Assembly: GCF_002240225.1 (NCBI RefSeq)
Contig: NZ_CP022584.1
Coordinates: forward strand, 2,046,001-2,110,000
Direction: 5' to 3'
DNA from: Paenibacillus physcomitrellae
GTDB lineage: Bacteria > Bacillota > Bacilli > Paenibacillales > Paenibacillaceae
DNA length: 64,000 nt
The translations under genes were made by a program, and so were the position numbers. The notes under the pieces were generated by a model. The model was not told the DNA's origin. It made no database searches and worked only from the letters and a program-made list of their open reading frames with translations. Below, piece after piece: positions 59,310 to 64,000 of the stretch (the first letter of the stretch is position 1; the number at the start of each line of letters is the position of its first letter).

Positions 59310-61022
59310 TTGAAACCAAAAGTATTATGGACGCTTGCTGTCATCGGACTGATTCTATTTGTATATGCGCAGCTGGTTCCTGCGCTGAACAGCGGCTCAT
59401 CCGAGGGCGGCGGAACGATCAGCAAAACCAAGGCCGTCCAGGCTGCATCCGATTTTGCGGCAAATACGCTGCAGTTCCCGGACATCCGGCAGGATCAGGC
59501 TGACGTTACTTATGCTACATTATCCGATGTATACGGGTATTTCTCCAAAGAGAATCTACTGACCAAATATAATGAACAATACAGCAAACAATTCCCTGCT
59601 GAGCTGTTTCGTGTAAAGTTCAAACACCCGGACAACCATCTGGATGCCCTGTACGTCGACGTGAACATGAAGGATGGCAATGTCGTCGGATTTTATGGCG
59701 GCGAGCAGTGGAATAAGAGCGTCAGGGATGAGCTGCTGAAATCCGCAGAGGGGACTGCCACAGTAAAGTCGATGGAAGGTGACCTTACTCAGGAGGAAAA
59801 AGAAAAGCTGGCCGCGCCTTTTGTGCTCGCGCTCGGCTTTAAGCCTGAACAACTCCAGCCTGCTGATTCAGGCGGGGTTGGCCTCGTTTATAATGTACAG
59901 GGCTACAAGGAAGGCGAAGCTCAGGGACAGCTTATTTTCCACTTTGAATATAATAAGGTTTCCTCACTGGAATCCCGCTTCACCGTTCCGGCCAGTCACA
60001 CTGAATATGTGAATCAACAGTCGAAGCTGGCTACCTGGCTTACATTTGGCGGTTATGCCTTCCTCAGCTTTATTCTCGGTATTTTGGCGATCGTCTACAG
60101 TGCCAGAACCCGGCCGTACGCTTCTTTCAAGCGCGGCATTTTCTTAACGTTGTTTTATCTGTTCATTAATGTTGCCAGCACGCTGAATATGCTGCCCGCC
60201 TTTGAAGCGGAAGGTATCAGCGGCGCGACGCTGACATTTGCCATGGTGTTTCAGCTGATGACCACGCTGGTGATGACGGCCTCGATTTATTTCTCTTTAG
60301 TCGGAGGCGACGGCCTCTGGAGAGAGAAAGGCCGCAACATGTGGCTGCGCGCCCAGGAAGCCGGATACGGCAGTCACGTTCTGCGCAGCGCACTGAACGG
60401 TTATGCCTGGGCGCTGATCCTGCTGGGCGTTCAGTCCCTGATCTATGTCGCGCTCGGATTGACCCTGCATACTTGGTCAACGACCGATGAAACACAGTCG
60501 CCGTACAACATGGTTTATCCTTGGCTGTTCCCGCTGATGGCCTGGATGGCCGGCATCGGCGAAGAAGCCGTTTACCGGTTGTTCGGCATTCCGATGCTGA
60601 AGAAGATCGTGCGCAGCACCTTTGCGGCCAGCCTCATTACCACGCTAATTTGGGCGTTCGGCCATACGCTTTACCCGATTTATCCGGTCGTTTCCAGACC
60701 GATTGAGCTGACCATTATCGGCCTGCTGTTCAGCTATATTTTCCTGCGGCACGGGTATATTGCGGTTATGTTCGCGCATGTCGTGTTCGACAGTCTGCTC
60801 ATGGGCCTGAGCTTGATCACAATGGGCAGTGCCGGCAATGTGCTGATCGGCATCATTACCTTTGCCATGCCAGCGATCGTCGGTTATCTGATCTCCGTAT
60901 TCCGGCCTTCGAAACCTGGAACGGGAACTCCAGGTACAACTGGAACCCCGGGTACAATCGGTACAACGGGAACTCAGGGATCTCTGTCCGATCGTTTGGA
61001 TGAAGGCAAACCTTTATATTAA
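59310..61022 (+). CDS. CPBP-family intramembrane protease with N-terminal extracytoplasmic region
   Basis: 570 residues from TTG 59310 (AAAGGAG eight bases before). A single N-terminal helix is followed by about 220 extracytoplasmic residues (PepSY/YcdB-like beta character, not firmly assigned), then about eight membrane helices. The CPBP (Abi) motifs are E418-E419-x3-R423 (EEAVYR), H452 in FGHTLY and a later FAHVVFD. Such proteases process lipids-linked proteins or bacteriocin-related substrates; the substrate here is unknown. The C-terminus is a Gly/Thr/Pro repeat (GTPGTTGTPGTIGTTG). Divergent from ktrB. Confidence 0.85.
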   Translation: MKPKVLWTLAVIGLILFVYAQLVPALNSGSSEGGGTISKTKAVQAASDFAANTLQFPDIRQDQADVTYATLSDVYGYFSKENLLTKYNEQYSKQFPAELFRVKFKHPDNHLDALYVDVNMKDGNVVGFYGGEQWNKSVRDELLKSAEGTATVKSMEGDLTQEEKEKLAAPFVLALGFKPEQLQPADSGGVGLVYNVQGYKEGEAQGQLIFHFEYNKVSSLESRFTVPASHTEYVNQQSKLATWLTFGGYAFLSFILGILAIVYSARTRPYASFKRGIFLTLFYLFINVASTLNMLPAFEAEGISGATLTFAMVFQLMTTLVMTASIYFSLVGGDGLWREKGRNMWLRAQEAGYGSHVLRSALNGYAWALILLGVQSLIYVALGLTLHTWSTTDETQSPYNMVYPWLFPLMAWMAGIGEEAVYRLFGIPMLKKIVRSTFAASLITTLIWAFGHTLYPIYPVVSRPIELTIIGLLFSYIFLRHGYIAVMFAHVVFDSLLMGLSLITMGSAGNVLIGIITFAMPAIVGYLISVFRPSKPGTGTPGTTGTPGTIGTTGTQGSLSDRLDEGKPLY

Positions 61023-61055
61023 GAAAAGCTTATTAAGCTTAAAAAGAATCATATA

Positions 61056-61109
61056 AAAAGACGCTGCCAACCTCTAGGGATGACCCCTTAAAGGTTGGCA
61101 GCGTCTTTT
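61056..61109. terminator. Bidirectional terminator
   Basis: AAAAGACGCTGCCAACCT, 17-base loop, then AAGGTTGGCAGCGTCTTTT: an 18-bp perfect stem with A- and T-runs, between the convergent CPBP and DUF4129 genes. Confidence 0.92.
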
Positions 61110-61167
61110 CGTATTTGCCTGCTCGGAATGGCGAGCCGAGGCCTATTCCTCCTGCCTACCCTCTTGC

Positions 61168-62622
61168 CTATTCCTCAGGTTTGCCGCGTCCATATCGAAC
61201 CGCGTTGTAACGTTCAATGATGGTTTGCACATCCTCAGGAGAACGTTCTGTCCATGCCAGATTTGAAGTCATCGAGCTCCCGTTCTCAGCCGGCGTGCGG
61301 CTCGGACGGAAGGTATACCCTTTCCTTACCGCCCGGCGAATCAGGCTTTCATAGGCCCGCCGCGGATCGTTGCCGTCTTCATCGCCGAAGCCTTTCCGCC
61401 GGCGCATGAAACCTCGGACGCCCCGGGAGCCGGTCTGGAGGCGGTCTATTCTCTCCACCTCATCCACGAAATCAACAGCTTCGGCCGGCATCTGACGGAT
61501 CGAACGCAGCAGACCCAGCCGGTAAGCGAGACTGCGCAGCAAACGCCGGATTCGCTCCGGCAGCCATCTGCGGATCAGCCGGTATATTCCGAATCCTAGC
61601 AGCGCTGTGACCAACAGTCCAATCAAAGCCAGAACGACATAGCCGGCGATCTCCAGCCACAGCGGATTCCGGGCCGGACCCTCGTCCATACCGGCCAGGT
61701 TTGGCATTTGGGCCGGCTCGGCCGGCATAGGCGGCGGTTCCTGAGGCGGCGCATCGGACTCCAGGAAGGAGAGCAGTGAACGAAGCCCGTCACGCAGCAG
61801 TAAAATAAGGCTGCCAAATCCTCTCCAGCCGCCGAGCACAGCTATGACCACAATGACTACCCACGTCAACGAACGGTTCACCGCAAGAATCCGGCGGAAT
61901 AACGGAAGGTCCGTTTCCTGGGCGTGAGAAGCATAATAAACCCGCTCCCCGTTCCAGCGCAGCAGCAGCATAAACAAGACGAGCATTGCAATCACATACA
62001 TTGAAGTTCGGTGAGGCTCCAGGACGGCGACCTGACCCGCCGTAATGTACATCACCAGAGCTGCGCCCAGACCGATCAGCGGCAGCCGAAGCGGTGCAGA
62101 GGCCAACCACTGCTTGCGGCCTGCAACGAGCCCGCGGACCGCAGCCGCAAGCAGAGCCGCCGCGGCCACCACAGCCGGGAGCCCGATGCCGAGAACAGCT
62201 GCGGGCAGCAGCAGCGCCGCGGCTATCAATAAGGACGTGCCCAGGCGCGAGCGGGCCATGCTGCCCTGCGCACGGGCTATACCGAGCAGCACAGCCGCGG
62301 CATGAGCAAGCCATAGCACAAGCAGGAACAACAGCGGAGACTGATGCACGGCATACGCCGTAAGCAGCACAATAAAGGGATACACCGCTCCGGCTTCCAG
62401 CAATGAGAAGCTCAGCGTTTTCCCGAGTCCGCTAAACCGGCGCTTGCGGGAGGCGGATAAAGGCGGCGCAGACTGGTCCGCCGGATTCCCCGGATGTGAG
62501 ACTCCAGAGGCTGCCAGGGTTGCATGGATTTTTGAAGTTCCATGATTTTCTGGGATTGCATGGCTGTCTGGAGTTGCACGGTTTTCTTGGGTTGTATGGG
62601 CTGCAGGTTTTAACGGGTTCAT
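61168..62622 (-). CDS. Membrane protein with C-terminal DUF4129 domain
   Basis: 484 residues. After a Thr/His/Asn-rich N-terminal 55 residues there are about seven membrane helices, a Pro-rich loop (PPQEPPPMPAEPAQ), another helix and a cytoplasmic C-terminal DUF4129 region (DPRRAYESLIRRAVRKGYTFRPSRTPAE). DUF4129 is often fused to or next to transglutaminase-like proteins in MoxR-DUF58 clusters. Its start overlaps the DUF58 stop by four bases (ATGA). A transglutaminase gene may lie elsewhere. Confidence 0.82.
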   Translation of the reverse strand: MNPLKPAAHTTQENRATPDSHAIPENHGTSKIHATLAASGVSHPGNPADQSAPPLSASRKRRFSGLGKTLSFSLLEAGAVYPFIVLLTAYAVHQSPLLFLLVLWLAHAAAVLLGIARAQGSMARSRLGTSLLIAAALLLPAAVLGIGLPAVVAAAALLAAAVRGLVAGRKQWLASAPLRLPLIGLGAALVMYITAGQVAVLEPHRTSMYVIAMLVLFMLLLRWNGERVYYASHAQETDLPLFRRILAVNRSLTWVVIVVIAVLGGWRGFGSLILLLRDGLRSLLSFLESDAPPQEPPPMPAEPAQMPNLAGMDEGPARNPLWLEIAGYVVLALIGLLVTALLGFGIYRLIRRWLPERIRRLLRSLAYRLGLLRSIRQMPAEAVDFVDEVERIDRLQTGSRGVRGFMRRRKGFGDEDGNDPRRAYESLIRRAVRKGYTFRPSRTPAENGSSMTSNLAWTERSPEDVQTIIERYNAVRYGRGKPEE

Positions 62623-63716
62623 ACCGCCGCCTCCTTATCCCCGGGCCAGCCGGCAAGCGTGACCCGGTGTCCCTGCTGTTCCAGCAGCCGAATGCCTTCA
62701 CGGACCGGCTCAGACACATGCGCGGTAACCAGCAGATAATCAAGGGCTGTCTCGTGTTCACGTCCGGCCTCCAGACGCAAATATTCGAAAAAGGACATCC
62801 GGATCTTCATCTCCGCCGCGGCCATTGCCTCCAGGATTTGCTCCAGCTGAGCCGCCCCGTAATCCGGTTCAAGCCGCAGCATCGCCTGGTTCTCCGGCCG
62901 GACCCAGGCGTTATGGCCAAAACCTGCGGCCATCCCCTGATGAATCAGCGATGCCGCGCAGGTACCCGCGTAAGAGAACGCCTCTTCAACAATCTCCGGC
63001 CGGGTCACCACATTCCACATGTGCTCGGACTCTTCGACATTCAGCAGGATCATCACCTGCGGATCGGCGGTAAAGCCGTTTTGATGGACCTGTAATTCCC
63101 CCGTGCGGGCCGTTGCCTTCCAGTGAATCCGGTTCATGGAATCCCCTGGGGCATAACTGCGAATGCCGGTGATCAGGAACGGATCTTGAACGATCCAGCG
63201 CCGCACGGCCAGCTCGCCCTGCCACGTCTTCCAGGAGGAAGGCAATTCGTCCTCTCCGAGCAGCGCCGGATAAACGACCAGACGTCTGCCGAGAACAATC
63301 TGCCGTGTCGGCGTGAACAAGGCAAACAAATCCCCTCCGGTCATCGTCGCGGAATCAATTCGGTAAATGCCCCGTCGGACGCACTGAATCTGGTGCGTAC
63401 GTGTGATCCGGGTTCGGGGACGGATGGTGAACAAGCTGGTGTGGTTCTGATAAATATTCCCTTCACTGATTGTCATTTCACGGCTTCGTTTGAAGATCAG
63501 CGAAGAAGGCAGCATCGCTTCGAGGCGCAGCCAAGGAACGGGAAGGATTTTGCCGTTCTCGATGATCTCAACCATTTCGATCCGATCTCCTGTATAACAG
63601 GCCTCCGTACTGAAATGCCGCTCATAAGTCAGCTTTCTTAATGAACTTCTGCCCAAGATCAATCCCTGCAGCACCAGCGTCAGGCCGCAGGCCAACAGCA
63701 GCCACAGCAGCGCCAT
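62619..63716 (-). CDS. DUF58 domain protein (MoxR partner)
   Basis: 365 residues. One or two N-terminal membrane helices, a beta-rich region (RHFSTEACYTGDRIEMVEII) and the DUF58 signature YAPGDSMNRIHWKATARTGEL, followed by a vWA-like fold. DUF58 proteins act with MoxR ATPases in assembling or activating surface complexes. ATG overlaps the MoxR stop by one base (TAATG). Confidence 0.88.
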   Translation of the reverse strand: MALLWLLLACGLTLVLQGLILGRSSLRKLTYERHFSTEACYTGDRIEMVEIIENGKILPVPWLRLEAMLPSSLIFKRSREMTISEGNIYQNHTSLFTIRPRTRITRTHQIQCVRRGIYRIDSATMTGGDLFALFTPTRQIVLGRRLVVYPALLGEDELPSSWKTWQGELAVRRWIVQDPFLITGIRSYAPGDSMNRIHWKATARTGELQVHQNGFTADPQVMILLNVEESEHMWNVVTRPEIVEEAFSYAGTCAASLIHQGMAAGFGHNAWVRPENQAMLRLEPDYGAAQLEQILEAMAAAEMKIRMSFFEYLRLEAGREHETALDYLLVTAHVSEPVREGIRLLEQQGHRVTLAGWPGDKEAAV

Positions 63717-64000
63717 TATTTCACGCCGCTTTCCAGTCCGGTTTCGCTCGGAACCGCAACCTGTTCCATCACTTCAAGCAGAATACGACGGGCGGCCTCC
63801 TGCTGCGCTCCGTAGCGCTTCTTCAGCACAAGCCGGTGGGCACAAACCGGAATAAGCAGATGTTTAATGTCGTCCGGCAGCACATACTCTCTTCCCTTCA
63901 GCGCGGCAAAGGCTTGACTCGAACGAAGCAGAGCCTGGGTTCCGCGCGGGCTGATGCCCAGTGCCGCTTCGGCGTGGGTTCGGGTTGCTTCGGCTAACGC
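63716..64000 (-). CDS. MoxR-type AAA ATPase, C-terminal part
   Basis: Only the last 94 residues are in the window; the frame is open to the right edge. The segment GISPRGTQALLRSSQAFAALKGREYVLPDDIKHL is the sensor 2/lid region of MoxR ATPases (GASPRA...GR.YV.P.D). It ends in a Val/Glu-rich tail. First visible gene of the MoxR-DUF58-DUF4129 operon, coupled to DUF58 by a one-base overlap. Confidence 0.88.
   Translation of the reverse strand, partial: ALAEATRTHAEAALGISPRGTQALLRSSQAFAALKGREYVLPDDIKHLLIPVCAHRLVLKKRYGAQQEAARRILLEVMEQVAVPSETGLESGVK

Noticed and set aside
60910-60985. Gly-Thr-Pro coding repeats as a CRISPR or tandem-repeat locus
   Set aside because: Units are short, degenerate and in frame within the CPBP gene; no spacers.

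Overview
The window reads as chromosomal DNA of an endospore-forming Bacillota, most likely Paenibacillus or a close relative. The evidence is a set of spore-coat-type genes (CgeB-like, CotSA-like, YheC/D-like, YjcZ-like), a Bacillus-style sdhCAB operon, ecsAB, ktrAB, a bacterial nitric oxide synthase, YesM/YesN-type two-component regulators, strong AGGAGG-type ribosome binding sites, frequent TTG/GTG starts and a moderately GC-rich composition. No rRNA, tRNA, CRISPR array or prophage was seen.

Region 1 (1-9350, all minus strand) is one polycistronic glycosylation locus. Transcription runs from two CgeB-like proteins through a GT4 glycosyltransferase with a polybasic tail, then a three-enzyme set for a UDP-N-acetyl-6-deoxy-L-hexosamine, an NAD-dependent epimerase/dehydratase, a SAM methyltransferase and a second GT4 enzyme cut by the window edge.

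Region 2 (9.5-23.7 kb) is a sugar-utilisation island. It holds a secreted GH27/36-like glycosidase, an LplB/LplC-type ABC importer with its lipoprotein, a YesM/YesN-type sensor and regulator, an AraC-type activator and a GH2 beta-mannosidase. The glycosidase and importer promoters share a 36-bp element (direct repeats 20 bp apart) with a CcpA-type cre site on its promoter-proximal side, so a common activator and carbon catabolite repression are inferred.

Region 3 (23.8-34.6 kb) is a second spore-surface glycosylation locus: four small proteins, GT2 and GT-D-fold glycosyltransferases, an SpsI/RmlA-like nucleotidyltransferase, a CotSA-like GT4 enzyme and a YheC/D-like ATP-grasp protein. Several unrelated enzymes here and in region 1 carry a shared non-catalytic module: an Arg/Lys-rich stretch next to a Gly-Tyr-rich motif of the form G-[YF]-x-x-G. 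One small protein (23814-24176) consists of this module only. I regard this shared address-tag system as the most interesting content.

Region 4 (34.7-42.9 kb) is mixed: phosphatidylserine decarboxylase, a 37-residue Arg-rich peptide gene, an AraC regulator, a MocR regulator divergent from a flavin-binding NimA-like protein, an aminotransferase, a YjcZ-like sporulation peptide behind a SigK-like promoter, an uncharacterised 161-residue protein and an IS200-type element. Region 5 (43-64 kb) is mostly housekeeping: ecsAB, a DEAD-box helicase, an SDR enzyme, CheX, two LysR regulators, HisJ-type phosphatase, an acetyltransferase, sdhCAB, nitric oxide synthase, KtrAB, a CPBP membrane protease, and a MoxR-DUF58-DUF4129 operon that runs off the right edge.
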